Assembly (NCBI RefSeq): GCF_900128445.1
Contig: NZ_LT671417.1
Coordinates: forward strand, 1,288,769-1,352,768
DNA: 64,000 bases
From: Thermophilibacter provencensis
Lineage (GTDB): Bacteria > Actinomycetota > Coriobacteriia > Coriobacteriales > Atopobiaceae
Direction: 5' to 3'
This document shows positions 51,682 to 61,056 of the stretch, piece after piece (the stretch's first letter is position 1; each line of letters begins with the position of its first letter). The notes beneath the pieces were generated by a model that saw only the letters and a program-made list of their open reading frames with translations, had not been told where the DNA came from and searched no databases. Both the position numbers and the translations under genes were made by a program.

Positions 51682-52182
51682 CTACTTGCTCGGCATGATC
51701 CAGAACTTGAGGAGCGGGAAACTCACGATGACGGCGAGCAGCGTGTTCACGACGGAGGCGACGGTGCCGGAGAGGCCGGCGTCCCAGCCGAAGGTGGTCT
51801 GGCAGAAGCTCATCACGTAGCCGGGGAGGATGAGGTTCACCACGACGATGACCACGGCGAGGATGGCGTACTTCCACGCGGCGTCCTTGAAGGAGGCGTC
51901 GGACTTGAAGACCCACTTCATCTGGACGAAGAAGTTGACGACCTGCGCCACGACCTCGGCGATGAGGAAGGTCACGAAGCCGCCTAGGCCGTTGGAGCTC
52001 GGCTCGGTGTAGTTGAAGATGAGGAACTGGAAGGGCTGGGTCATCTGCATCGCGTTGATGAAGATGGCGGTGCCGATCCACGTGAAGACGAAGCGGGAGA
52101 TAGTGGAGACGTTCGAGAGGATGTTGAACTTGATGAACTCCCAGATTCCCTGGTGCTCCTCGGTCCAAGTCTTGAAGCTCAT
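51682..52182 (-). CDS. GtrA-family membrane protein
   Basis: 166 residues with four helices in the GtrA pattern: FIKFNILSNVSTISRFVFTWIGTAIFIN, FLIAEVVAQVVNFFVQMKWVFKS, WKYAILAVVIVVVNLIL and the last VASVVNTLLAVIVSFPLLKFWIM. GtrA proteins are thought to flip polyprenyl-linked sugars. ATG 52182, site GAAAGGA. It lies 42 bases after the GH3 gene on the same strand and may be in its operon. Confidence 0.88.
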   Translation of the reverse strand: MSFKTWTEEHQGIWEFIKFNILSNVSTISRFVFTWIGTAIFINAMQMTQPFQFLIFNYTEPSSNGLGGFVTFLIAEVVAQVVNFFVQMKWVFKSDASFKDAAWKYAILAVVIVVVNLILPGYVMSFCQTTFGWDAGLSGTVASVVNTLLAVIVSFPLLKFWIMPSK

Positions 52183-52224
52183 GGCGGGTCCTTTCTGTGA
52201 CGTTCTGGCGGTCGTTGACGGGGC

Positions 52225-54729
52225 TTAGCAGGCGCGCGATGCGGACGCGATCTTCTTGGCGAGCGCGTTGTTGCGCACGAGGTTCATGACGAAGGCGAAG
52301 AGGATGGGCGCGAGCACCCACAGCGCCCACAGCAGGATGCCCACGCCGACGCCCCAGCCGAGCGCGACCGAGAGGGCGAGAAGGGCGATGCCCGCCCAGC
52401 CGTAGCCCTTGACCTCTCGGACGAGGGCGTCGACGAGGCCCATGTCCACCATGCCGTTGGTCATCTTGGCAAGGGCGCGCAGCGGCATGTTCCAGATGAA
52501 GAGCACGTTGAGGTTGGGGTGGCCGGACTTGTCAGCGGCGTTCTTCAGGGTGCGCAGGACGAGCCACACGACCCAGAAGATGAGGGAGCGACCGTGGTTG
52601 AGGTCGCGGAAGCACATGTTGCGCTCGATCTTGGCCTCGTTGCTCGGGATGGCATGGCCGAGGAGGGCGGCGAAGTGCGCGTCGTCCACGCGGAGCACGT
52701 CGGCGGAGTCGTAGGGCGCCACGTCGACGCCGGCGTAGGGGTTGGGGGCGCCGGTTCCGGCGAGCCGGAGCTCCGCGGTGAGGCGGACGTCATCGGAGGC
52801 GGCGGCGACGCGCAGCTCGTAGGTGCCCGCCTCGACCTCCCAGCGGTTGGTCTTGACGTTGAAGTAGCTGAAGGCGCGCTCGGAGAGCGGGATGGTGACG
52901 ACCTTGGACTCTCCGGGGGCGAGCTCGACCTTGGCGAAGCCCCTGAGCTCCTGCTCCGGCCGGAAGACCTCGTGGTCGGGCTTGGCCACGTAGAGCTGGG
53001 CCACCTCGGCGCCTGCCACGGCGCCGGTGTTGGTGACGGTGAAGCTCGCCGCGTCCGCCGTTGCCTTGAGGTCCGAGTAGGCGAAGGAGGTGTACGAGAG
53101 GCCGAAGCCGAAGGGGAACGCCACCGGCACCTTGGCGGTGTCAAAGTAGCGATAGCCCACGTAGAGCCCCTCGCGGTACTCGGCGCTCTTATCCTCGGAG
53201 GGGAAGTTGGCGGAGGAGGGGACGTCCTCGAGGCGCACCGGCCAGGTCTCGGCGAGCTTGCCGGAGGGGCAGACGGCGCCGGTGACCACGTCGAGCGCGG
53301 CGCCCGCGCCCGCCTGGCCGCCGAGCGCGCAGTAGAGCACGGCGCGCGCGTCCTGGACCCAGTCGGTCTCCACGCAGGAGCCGGCGGAGAGCAGCACGAC
53401 GACGTTGGGGTTGACCTCGGCGACGGCGTGGGCGAGCTCGACCTGGTTCTCGTTCAGGCGCATGGTGAGGCGCTCGGCGCCCTCGGACTCGGCGATCTCG
53501 TCGAGGCCGAGGCAGAGCAAGATGACGTCGGCGTGGCGCGCGAGGTCGAGGGCCGCGGCGCGCTTGGAGGCGTTCTCGCCGCCGTGGCGCTCGAAGCCGG
53601 GCTCGTAGCCCACGAGGTCGAGGCTGGTCTCGCCGATGAGGTCGAGCAGGCTGTCGACCTTGGTGCAGTTGACGGCGGAGGAGCCGGCGCCCTGGTAGCG
53701 CGGGGTCTTGGCGAAGTCGCCGATGAGCGCGACCTTGGCGTGCGCGGGGAGCGGCAGGATGGGGCCGTCGTTCTTGAGCAGGACGCAGCCGGCCGCGGCG
53801 GCCTCGCGGGCGAGCGCGTGGTGCGCGTCGGCGTCGAAGGAGGCCGGCGCCGCCTCGACGGCAGGGGTCACCTTGAGCGCGAGGTCGATGACCTCGTCCA
53901 CGCGCGCGTCGACGTCGGCCTCGGTGATGGTGCCCGCCTCGACGGCGGCGATGAGCTCTCGGGTGGAGCCGAGGCCCGGGGCCGGCATCTCGAAGGTCGA
54001 GCCCGCCGCCACGCCGGCGGCGTGGTCGTTGGAGCCGCCCCAGTCGGTGACGACGGAGCCGTCGAAGCCCCACTCGTCGCGCAGGATCTCCTGGAGCAGG
54101 TGCTCGTTCTCGTTGGCGTAGACGCCGTTCACGAGGTTGTACGAGCTCATGATGGTCATGGGGTCGGCCTCGCGGACCACGGTCTCAAAGCCGGCGAGGT
54201 AGATCTCGCGCAGGGTGCGCTCGTCGAGGATGGAGTCGGACGCCTGGCGGCGCGCCTCCTGGCTGTTGACGGCGTAGTGCTTGGGGCAGGCGCCGATGCC
54301 GTTGGACTGGACGCCCCGGACGAAGGCCGCGGCCATCTTGCCGGAGACGAGCGGGTCCTCCGAGAAGTACTCGAAGTTGCGGCCGCAGAGCGGGTTGCGC
54401 TTGATGCAGAGGCCGGGGGCGAGCAGCGTCCCCACCTTCTGGACGGCGGCCTCCTGGCCCATCGCGGCGCCGACGCGCTCCTCGAGCTCGGTGTCCCACG
54501 TGTTCGCCATCGTCACGGCGGTGGGGAAGCACGTGGCGGGCTCAGAGCCGTTGAGGCCGAGGTGATCGGCTGCGCCGGCCTGGTGACGCACGCCCGAGGG
54601 GCCGTCCGAGAACTCGATGGCCGGGATGCCGGCGCGCTCGTTCGGCCAGCTCCCAAAGGTGGTGCCGCCCTGGAGCAGCGCGCACTTCTCGGCGAGCGAG
54701 AGCTTCCTGATGATGTCCTCGTGTTTCAT
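52225..54729 (-). CDS. GH3 beta-glucosidase with C-terminal membrane domain
   Basis: 834 residues. GH3 barrel from residue 1 (LSLAEKCALLQGG; GPSGVRHQ), nucleophile Asp229 in VVTDWGGSND, then the second GH3 domain and a fibronectin-III-like domain ending about 690. The last 100 residues are unusual: SLIFWVVWLVLRTL and two or three further helices (WAGIALLALSVALGWGVGVGILLWALWVLAPILFAFVMNLV). With no signal peptide, the enzyme would face the cytoplasm and be tethered to the membrane. ATG 54729 with AAGGGGAGAG; the open upstream frame is not coding. Confidence 0.92.
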   Translation of the reverse strand: MKHEDIIRKLSLAEKCALLQGGTTFGSWPNERAGIPAIEFSDGPSGVRHQAGAADHLGLNGSEPATCFPTAVTMANTWDTELEERVGAAMGQEAAVQKVGTLLAPGLCIKRNPLCGRNFEYFSEDPLVSGKMAAAFVRGVQSNGIGACPKHYAVNSQEARRQASDSILDERTLREIYLAGFETVVREADPMTIMSSYNLVNGVYANENEHLLQEILRDEWGFDGSVVTDWGGSNDHAAGVAAGSTFEMPAPGLGSTRELIAAVEAGTITEADVDARVDEVIDLALKVTPAVEAAPASFDADAHHALAREAAAAGCVLLKNDGPILPLPAHAKVALIGDFAKTPRYQGAGSSAVNCTKVDSLLDLIGETSLDLVGYEPGFERHGGENASKRAAALDLARHADVILLCLGLDEIAESEGAERLTMRLNENQVELAHAVAEVNPNVVVLLSAGSCVETDWVQDARAVLYCALGGQAGAGAALDVVTGAVCPSGKLAETWPVRLEDVPSSANFPSEDKSAEYREGLYVGYRYFDTAKVPVAFPFGFGLSYTSFAYSDLKATADAASFTVTNTGAVAGAEVAQLYVAKPDHEVFRPEQELRGFAKVELAPGESKVVTIPLSERAFSYFNVKTNRWEVEAGTYELRVAAASDDVRLTAELRLAGTGAPNPYAGVDVAPYDSADVLRVDDAHFAALLGHAIPSNEAKIERNMCFRDLNHGRSLIFWVVWLVLRTLKNAADKSGHPNLNVLFIWNMPLRALAKMTNGMVDMGLVDALVREVKGYGWAGIALLALSVALGWGVGVGILLWALWVLAPILFAFVMNLVRNNALAKKIASASRAC

Positions 54730-54924
54730 GTCTCTCCCCTTCGACAGGCTCGGCATCATCTCAAATATATTGAGGCCGAGCCCTTCCCCGGGCGCACTGA
54801 CACGATTGGCGCGTCTGCAGACACGATTGGCGCTCGCCCCCACGCCACTAGCGTAGACGCGCGAGGCGAGAAGGGCGGGCGACGTGGCACGAGCGGTCGA
54901 ATGGGCGGCACAAGCTGCACGCGT

Positions 54925-54966
54925 GCCAGGGGGACGGAGGGGATGGCACCGCTCCGTCCCCCTGGC
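54925..54966. repeat. GCCAGGGGGACGGAG dyad, copy 3
   Basis: A perfect 15-bp stem (54925-54939, 54952-54966) with a 12-base loop, immediately after the flavoprotein gene on the minus strand. Confidence 0.7.
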
Positions 54967-54971
54967 GTCCC

Positions 54972-55907
54972 TCAGCGCCTGTCCTTCTCGGCGCGGCGCT
55001 TGTCGTTGATGATCTTGACGTGCTCGTCGGTGATGAGCTCGACGCCGTTCTCCTTGGCCCAGGCCACGCAGCCGTTGAGGACGGTCTTGAGGAACGGGCG
55101 CGGCACCTTGACGAAGTTCCTGAGCGCCTCGTCGGTGAACTTGACCGTGTCGTCCGCGCGGTTGGCCGCGTAGCGGATGGACTCGATGTCGACCTCCTTG
55201 GGGGCGGGGACGGGCTCGGCGATGGGCTTCGTGAGCTTGGGGAAGCGCGTGTACCAGAAGTTGGTGGAGTCGCGGTAGCCGTAGTCCACGGGCACGGGCG
55301 GGAAGCTGCTCTTGCTGACGCCGTTCACGATGGCGTCGTAGTAGCGCTCCTTCATGAGGATCTTGTCGATGTGCAGGATGAAGTGGGCGCCGTACCTGGA
55401 CGTGATGCCGTTGAAGTCGTTGTAGGGGCCGGGGTGGCCGTCGTCGATGTCCTCGACGCGGAACCTGTCCGCGCCCTCGAGCTCCGCGGCCCAGGTGCAC
55501 TCGAAGACCTGGAACGCGGTCTTGATCACGGGCGGGCGCAGCGGGTCAGTGGGGTCGGCCTGGCCGGGCTCCATCTCAAACCTGAGCCCTCCCATCTTCT
55601 CGGCGGAGGGGCCGGGGAATCCCAGACGCACGGCCTCCTTGAAGCTCTCGCGGTCATCGGGGATGAAGTTCAGGGCGCACTTGTGGGTGCGGAGCAGGTT
55701 CGCGCAGGTGTTGGACGTGTTGCGGCACTCCAGGAGCATCGCGTAGCGGTCCTTGCCGGCGATGTAGTACGGGAAGCAGAGCGAGTACGAGCCGATGTTG
55801 AGGGAGCCGTCGGGGTTCATCGTGGAGACGCACACCGTTGGCATGGGGAAGAAGGCCGACGTCTGGTAGAAGTTGTCGACGATCCTCAGGTCCTTGAAGC
55901 TGCTCAC
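54972..55907 (-). CDS. Flavin-reductase-like FMN-binding protein
   Basis: 311 residues. The first 200 show a split-barrel flavin reductase pattern (NFYQTSAFFPMPTVCVSTMNPDGSLNIGSYSLCFPYYIAG; LECRNTSNTCANLLRTHKCALNFIPDD). The rest is helical and unassigned. GTG 55907 was chosen for AAGGAGG upstream; the frame continues to 55955 but crosses a dyad. It may reduce a flavin or a small oxidised substrate. Confidence 0.8.
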   Translation of the reverse strand: MSSFKDLRIVDNFYQTSAFFPMPTVCVSTMNPDGSLNIGSYSLCFPYYIAGKDRYAMLLECRNTSNTCANLLRTHKCALNFIPDDRESFKEAVRLGFPGPSAEKMGGLRFEMEPGQADPTDPLRPPVIKTAFQVFECTWAAELEGADRFRVEDIDDGHPGPYNDFNGITSRYGAHFILHIDKILMKERYYDAIVNGVSKSSFPPVPVDYGYRDSTNFWYTRFPKLTKPIAEPVPAPKEVDIESIRYAANRADDTVKFTDEALRNFVKVPRPFLKTVLNGCVAWAKENGVELITDEHVKIINDKRRAEKDRR

Positions 55908-55929
55908 GATCTTGTTCCTCCTTCTGTCT

Positions 55930-55975
55930 GTGACAGGGGGACGGAGCGGTGACAATGCCTCCGTCCCCCTGTCAC
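55930..55975. repeat. GTGACAGGGGGACGGAG dyad, copy 4
   Basis: A perfect 17-bp stem (55930-55946, 55959-55975), 12-base loop containing TGACAA. With copy 3 it brackets the flavoprotein gene. Confidence 0.8.
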
Positions 55976-56015
55976 AGGTCGTGTCCCGGGGTGGGGAGAC
56001 GGGGCAGATGAAGAC

Positions 56016-56058
56016 GGCGGCTCCCGGACTGACCTCGTGGGTGCGTCCGGGAGCCGCC
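56016..56058 (-). terminator. Hairpin after the DedA gene
   Basis: GGCGGCTCCCGGA (56016-56028) pairs perfectly with TCCGGGAGCCGCC (56046-56058), 33 bases past the DedA stop. Confidence 0.7.
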
Positions 56059-56090
56059 CAGGCTTGGCGGTGCGTGCGGGGATGCGGGCT

Positions 56091-56741
56091 CTACCTCTGC
56101 TGGCCCTCGCCGTCCTTCTGCTCGCGCAGGGCAGGGATGATGCGCTTGACGACCCAGAAGATCACGGCCACGACGACGATGGCGATGATCACGTACTTGA
56201 CGATGTCGGAGACCCACTCCGCCTGGGCGGTCACGGTCTCCCAGGCGCTGCCGGCCGCGGCGCCGAGCGAGCAAAGCACGCTGTTCCAGACGGCAGATCC
56301 GACGAGCGTGTAGAGCGAGAAGCGCACGACGCCCATCTTGGCGGTTCCGGCGGGGATGGAGATGAGACTGCGCACGACGGGGATGCAGCGGCAGATGAGC
56401 ACGGTCACCTGGCCCTTGCGGTCGAACCAGTCGACGGCGCTCGAGATGTCCTCGGGCTTGAAGCCCAGAAGGCGCATCGGACGCGTGCCGAAGAACGTCA
56501 TGAGGCGCTCGCGAGAGAGGAGGCGCCCGACTCCGTAGAGGATGTAGGCGCCGGTGATCGAGCCGATGGTGGCCGCGATGATGACGCCGGGGAGCGTGAG
56601 GTCGGTCGTCGTGGTGAAGAAGCCAGAGAGGGGCAAGATCAGCTCGGACGGGATGGGCGGGAACACGTTCTCGAAGAAGATGAGAAACCAGACGCCGATG
56701 TATCCGAACTGGCTGATGAGGTTGGTGAAGACGTCCTCCAT
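56091..56741 (-). CDS. DedA-family membrane protein
   Basis: 216 residues. Family motifs are FFENVFPPIPSELILPLSGFF near the N-terminus, GSITGAYILYGVGRLL, and RCIPVVRSLISIPAGTAKM with the essential Arg. DedA proteins are proton-dependent lipid-carrier transporters that affect undecaprenyl-phosphate supply and membrane energy. ATG 56741, site AAGGAG. Confidence 0.93.
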   Translation of the reverse strand: MEDVFTNLISQFGYIGVWFLIFFENVFPPIPSELILPLSGFFTTTTDLTLPGVIIAATIGSITGAYILYGVGRLLSRERLMTFFGTRPMRLLGFKPEDISSAVDWFDRKGQVTVLICRCIPVVRSLISIPAGTAKMGVVRFSLYTLVGSAVWNSVLCSLGAAAGSAWETVTAQAEWVSDIVKYVIIAIVVVAVIFWVVKRIIPALREQKDGEGQQR

Positions 56742-56882
56742 GGGGCTCCTTCTGCTCGACGGCACAAACGAGAACATTATCCCAGTCCCCGGGCGGTCCG
56801 GTGGAATAATCAGCGATTGCACAGAACTGCGGCGCCCCGGCCGTTCGCCGCGCCCCGGCCGCGGTCGGCCGGGGCGCCGGGG

Positions 56883-59363
56883 TTACCTCAGGCGAAGGCG
56901 CCAACGAAGCAGGGGCATGGCGACGCAGGCCGTGCCGAGAAGGACGACGAGCGCCGCGGGGAACGCGTCCTCGCCGGTGCCGGGCAGGCCCTCCGGGGAC
57001 TCGGGGGTCGTCGCGGCCGTCTGCGTCACCGCGTCCTCGTCGTGCGCCTCGAGCCCCTCGCCCCCTCCGTTGCGGTAGAGGTCGACGCGCGCGGCGTTGT
57101 CGAGAGAGGTCCCCTCGACGTACGACTCCGTGGCGCGCATGCGAACGATGGCGGGGGAGAGGCCGTCGCCATGAGATGCCGCAAGGTCGTCGAGGTCGTC
57201 GTGCGCGTCCTTGAGGTCGTCACGGTCCCAGTCGCCCGTCCGGGTGGTGAAGCCCGCCTCGACGCGCCCGTACTCGAGGCGGATGCCGGTCACGACCTCC
57301 CCGTCGCCGAGCCCGAGTTCGGAGACCGCGAGCTCAACGGCCTCGTCGGCGGGCACGTCGGCGCGCCAGAGCCTCCATCCCTCGTAGCCGAGCTGCCTTC
57401 CCTCGCCCTCGAGCCACGGGTTGTCGTGCCCGTCTGAGCGCGTGGCGTTGGCGCCGCTCGCGTCGACGTGGGCGGGGTCGGTGAGGTTGGTCTGGTACCA
57501 GACGTTCATGAGGCCGTCGTAGTCCCCGCTCGCGCGCGGGGTGACGATTGACGAGAGCTCGGCGAGGCCCTCTGCCGCGGCATCAATCCGGTCGGTCACG
57601 GTGAGCTCGTCAGCCCAGGTCGAGCTCGTGCTCCTGAAGTCGATCCCGTACTCGTACGACCCGTCATCGGAGACGGTGACCCCGGCCCGGTTGGCCCCGT
57701 CGCCGTTGGCCTCCGTGCGCGTCGCGACGGGGTCGGCGATCTCCTGCCGCTTGTCGATCTGCCCGGACACCTCGATGGGGTCGTCCCGCATGACGACGGT
57801 CTGCACCTCCCCCGTCTCCTCGACGGTGAAGGTGACGGTCTCCGCCTGGTCATAGTTTCGGGGCGTCATCTCCTCCGTCAGCGTGTAGGTGCCCGGCTCG
57901 AGGCGCTCGATGCGGTGCGGCTCGGTTCCCGAGACCCACATCTCGATGAGATTTCCCTCCTCATCGCGCACGGTGAGCGTCGCTCCGGGCACCTCGTCCT
58001 CTCCGGTCGCGGAGCGCTTGGAGACGTCGACCCTGGTGTAGTCGTTCTCCAGCCTCGCGGTGGCGTGGGCGCCCCCGACGAGCCAGCTTCCGGATACGAG
58101 CCCGGCCTCGTCGACGTGGACGGTCCGCACCGTCTCATCGAGCAGGTGCCCGGGAACGGGCCTGGTCTCCACGAGGTGCCAGTCGCCCGGTGCCAGCCCC
58201 TCGACTCTCAGAGTCCCGTCATCGCCCACGACAAGCGTTCGGACGCTCGTCGCCGATGCGGGGTCGTCGCCCTCGTCGGCGTCCCACCAGGCGAACTCGG
58301 TCCCGGGGAGGGTCGTCTCCTCGCTTCCCAGCTCCGACTTCGTCACGACGAGCGAGTTCTTCTCGTTCGCCGCCTCGACGGTCACCGTGACGACGGAGGT
58401 CTGCTCGCCGCCCGTCGACACCGTGAACTCATGGGGCGTCCCGTCGAGGACGTATCCGTCCGGCGCCTTCGTCTCCACGAAGGCATAGGTGGCGGCGCCC
58501 GACCCGAGGGGCAGCCCGCTTGTGCGCGCCGTGCCGTCGGCGCCCGTGGTCACATGCGCCACGACCTGTCCGTCTGCCGCCTGGACGGTCCCGTCGGGGG
58601 CGACGACGTCCCCCCTTGCGACGACGTCGAACTCCGCTCCCGCCAGGGCCTCCCCGCTCGCCGCGTCACGCTTGACGAGCGTCGCGGAGGCGCTGCGCTC
58701 GATAACGAGCATGTTCTGCACGTTGGCGCGCGGGGCGTGGTAGACGCGGACCGCCTCGTTCCAGGGGCCGTCCTCGCCGGCGCGCGCCTGCGCCTCGAGG
58801 TACAGGTCGAGCGCCGCCTGCCTGACCTCGACGCTGGTGGGGCCGCGGTCGGCGAAGCTGTAGCCACCGCCGCCCTCCCAGGCGCCCACCGGGACGTAGC
58901 ACTCCACGCCGGGCTCGATGTAGCCCTGCTGCATGTACACCGCGAGCGCCGTGGCGGTGCGCGCCCCGAGCTCGCTCAGCTGGTGGCCGGCGATGGCGCT
59001 GGTGCCCGGGAAGCCGTGGTAGGCGATGTAGGCGAGCGCGCCGGTGGCGTACTCCCATCCCGCGTCGTAGGAGAGCGTCTCCGGGTTCACTCGCCCGAGG
59101 TTCATGCAGTACCCCACGGCGACGGTGGTGCCCGTGCCGTCCATGACGTCGAAGTAGTGGGTGCCGGCGTCAAAGCCGTCTTCGTTGCTGGGCGACGCCA
59201 CGCTGCGCACGGTTACGGCGTCTCCGATGGCGAGCGCCTCCCGCGGCGCCGCCCCGCACGCAACGCAGAGCAGGAGAAGGAGCGCCGCGACGAGGGTGGC
59301 GAGCCTCGCGACGCCCGTCACCCCCTCGCGACGATGTCCGATGGCTGTCCTGAACTGCTCCAT
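56883..59363 (-). CDS. LPGTG wall-anchored adhesin with thioester-like and Cna-B domains
   Basis: 826 residues. Signal peptide to about 46; a TQXA/thioester-like domain (about 50-230) with Cys86 in VGYCMNLG; three Cna-B/SpaA repeats with isopeptide Lys in TLVKRD, VVTKSE and VSKRS and Glu in ETKAPDGY, ETRPVPGH and EEMTPRNY; a further domain (about 560-780); then LPGTG, a helix and RWRLRLR. The expected thioester Gln (TQxA[IV]W) reads TALAVY at 138-143. No sortase gene is in the window. Site GAGAGGAG. Confidence 0.92.
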   Translation of the reverse strand: MEQFRTAIGHRREGVTGVARLATLVAALLLLLCVACGAAPREALAIGDAVTVRSVASPSNEDGFDAGTHYFDVMDGTGTTVAVGYCMNLGRVNPETLSYDAGWEYATGALAYIAYHGFPGTSAIAGHQLSELGARTATALAVYMQQGYIEPGVECYVPVGAWEGGGGYSFADRGPTSVEVRQAALDLYLEAQARAGEDGPWNEAVRVYHAPRANVQNMLVIERSASATLVKRDAASGEALAGAEFDVVARGDVVAPDGTVQAADGQVVAHVTTGADGTARTSGLPLGSGAATYAFVETKAPDGYVLDGTPHEFTVSTGGEQTSVVTVTVEAANEKNSLVVTKSELGSEETTLPGTEFAWWDADEGDDPASATSVRTLVVGDDGTLRVEGLAPGDWHLVETRPVPGHLLDETVRTVHVDEAGLVSGSWLVGGAHATARLENDYTRVDVSKRSATGEDEVPGATLTVRDEEGNLIEMWVSGTEPHRIERLEPGTYTLTEEMTPRNYDQAETVTFTVEETGEVQTVVMRDDPIEVSGQIDKRQEIADPVATRTEANGDGANRAGVTVSDDGSYEYGIDFRSTSSTWADELTVTDRIDAAAEGLAELSSIVTPRASGDYDGLMNVWYQTNLTDPAHVDASGANATRSDGHDNPWLEGEGRQLGYEGWRLWRADVPADEAVELAVSELGLGDGEVVTGIRLEYGRVEAGFTTRTGDWDRDDLKDAHDDLDDLAASHGDGLSPAIVRMRATESYVEGTSLDNAARVDLYRNGGGEGLEAHDEDAVTQTAATTPESPEGLPGTGEDAFPAALVVLLGTACVAMPLLRWRLRLR

Positions 59364-59612
59364 GCAGGCTCCTCTCGATCGATTTCCGATGGGTCGGGCG
59401 AGCGTACCAAGGGGCGTCGAGAGGTTGTCTTCCCGTCCTCTGACGGGCCGCTGACGGGGCAGGTGAGGGCGCACGCCAACGGAGGTCGGTTTCGGAACCT
59501 ATCGGCAGGCGCGTCCTTCTCGCCTGCGGGCGGAAGGCGCTCACAGTCTCTGCAGACGGGGGAGTCTTTTTTGCAAGGATTTGTATCGTCACAGCTCAAG
59601 GCCATAGAAAAG

Positions 59613-59645
59613 GGCCCTCCGCCCCGTTTGTCGGGACGGAGGGCC
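59613..59645 (-). terminator. Intrinsic terminator of the alcohol dehydrogenase gene
   Basis: On the minus strand GGCCCTCCG pairs with CGGAGGGCC (59637-59645 and 59613-59621), followed by CTTTTCT. It lies 22 bases past the stop. Confidence 0.8.
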
Positions 59646-59666
59646 GCGACGCGTCGCCCTTCTTGC

Positions 59667-60902
59667 CTACAGCGCGGACTCGTAGATCTGCCGCGCGTCC
59701 TCCATCGTCAGGCGTCGGAACTCGCCGAAGACGGGGCCCTTGTTCTTCTCCAGGGTGCCGAGGAGCGCAGGAATCTGCCCTCTCGTGACGCCGAGCTCCG
59801 AGAGCGTCCTCGGCATGCCGAGCGAGACGAAGAAGCCCTGCAGCTCGTCAATCGTCGCGCCCACGGCGTCGGCGACGGCCTCCTCGGCCGTCACGTCCAC
59901 GGCGTCCTCGGTGGGGTCGACGGGCTCAATCCCAAAGACGTCGCGGCCGAACGCGAGGAAGCGGTCCGGGTTCTCGCGCCATACGTGGCGCATCCAGGCG
60001 GGCACGATGACGGCGAGCCCCGCTCCGTGCGTGATGCGGGCGTCATGGGCGGAGAGCTCGTGCTCGAGGGCGTGGCTCTCCCAGCCGCCCGCGCGGCCGC
60101 CGGCGACGCTGCTCCTGCCGAGGCCGGCGATGTCGTTGTGCGCGAGCATGCCCGCCCACATGATGTTGGCGCGGGCGTCGTAGTCGGCGGGGTCGGCGAG
60201 CGCGCGCGGCGCCTCCTCCACGAGCGAGCGCACGATCGCGCACGCGATGCCGTCGGTCACCGGGACCGGCCCCGCGGAGGAGAAGTACCGCTCGATGACG
60301 TGGGCGATCATGTCGGTGACCCCGGCGGCGGTCTGGTAGGAGGGGAGGGTGAAGGTGAGCTCGGGGTCCATGATCGAGACGGCGGGGCGATGGAGCTCGC
60401 TCGAGAGCCCTCGCTTGAGGCGAAGCTCGTCGTTGGTGATGACGCAGCTCGCCGAGGCCTCGGACCCGGCGGCGGGGATGGTGAGGACGCAGGCGACGGG
60501 CGGCTTGCCCTCGGCGACGGGCTCGGCGGCCCTCGAGAAGAGGTCCCAGACGTCGCCCTGATAGGGGACGCCGAGCGCGATCGCCTTGGCGGTGTCGATG
60601 ACCGACCCGCCGCCGACGGCGAGGATGACGTCCGCCCCGATGTCGCGGGCCCGCTCGACGCCCGCGCGCACGAGGCCGACCTCGGGATTGGGCCGGACGC
60701 CGGAGAGCTCCTCGTGGGCGATTCCCTCCGCGTCGAGCGAGGCAAGCACTCTGCCGAGCGTGCCGGTGCGCACGGCCGAGCCCTGGCCGTAAACCACGAG
60801 CGCGCGGCGTCTTCCGAGGGCCCCGAGCTCCGCACCGACGCGATCGGTGACTCCCCGGCCAAAGACGAACTTGGTGGGGCAGAGGAACGTGAAGTCGTTC
60901 AT
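59667..60902 (-). CDS. Iron-containing alcohol dehydrogenase (butanol-dehydrogenase type)
   Basis: 411 residues. NAD site AVGGGSVIDTAKAIALG; metal ligands in DMIAHVIERYF (Asp, His) and HALEHELSAHDARITHGAGLAVI (His, His). The group includes YugJ/YqhD-like aldehyde reductases using NAD(P)H. In this fermenter it probably reduces aldehydes to regenerate NAD. ATG 60902, site AAAGGA. Confidence 0.94.
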   Translation of the reverse strand: MNDFTFLCPTKFVFGRGVTDRVGAELGALGRRRALVVYGQGSAVRTGTLGRVLASLDAEGIAHEELSGVRPNPEVGLVRAGVERARDIGADVILAVGGGSVIDTAKAIALGVPYQGDVWDLFSRAAEPVAEGKPPVACVLTIPAAGSEASASCVITNDELRLKRGLSSELHRPAVSIMDPELTFTLPSYQTAAGVTDMIAHVIERYFSSAGPVPVTDGIACAIVRSLVEEAPRALADPADYDARANIMWAGMLAHNDIAGLGRSSVAGGRAGGWESHALEHELSAHDARITHGAGLAVIVPAWMRHVWRENPDRFLAFGRDVFGIEPVDPTEDAVDVTAEEAVADAVGATIDELQGFFVSLGMPRTLSELGVTRGQIPALLGTLEKNKGPVFGEFRRLTMEDARQIYESAL

Positions 60903-61056
60903 GACGGTCCTTTCGACGGAATGTCGAGAAGAGCTTAGCGCTTGCGCCCCGCTCCCGCCGAGCTTGCCGTTTCCTGCCGCGCGGCTTACGCGCGCGTTAC
61001 GCGGCGCATCTATCGTAAGGGCAGCGTACAGGTTCCGTAGGAGGAGGCTGAGGGGC

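Noticed and set aside
52225-55500. Longer GH3 protein extending upstream of 54729
   Set aside because: The added part is antisense to nothing useful but overlaps the flavoprotein gene out of frame and carries no GH3 sequence.
55908-55955. Sixteen extra N-terminal codons for the flavin-reductase-like protein
   Set aside because: They are encoded by a GTGACAGGGGG dyad and start without a ribosome site.
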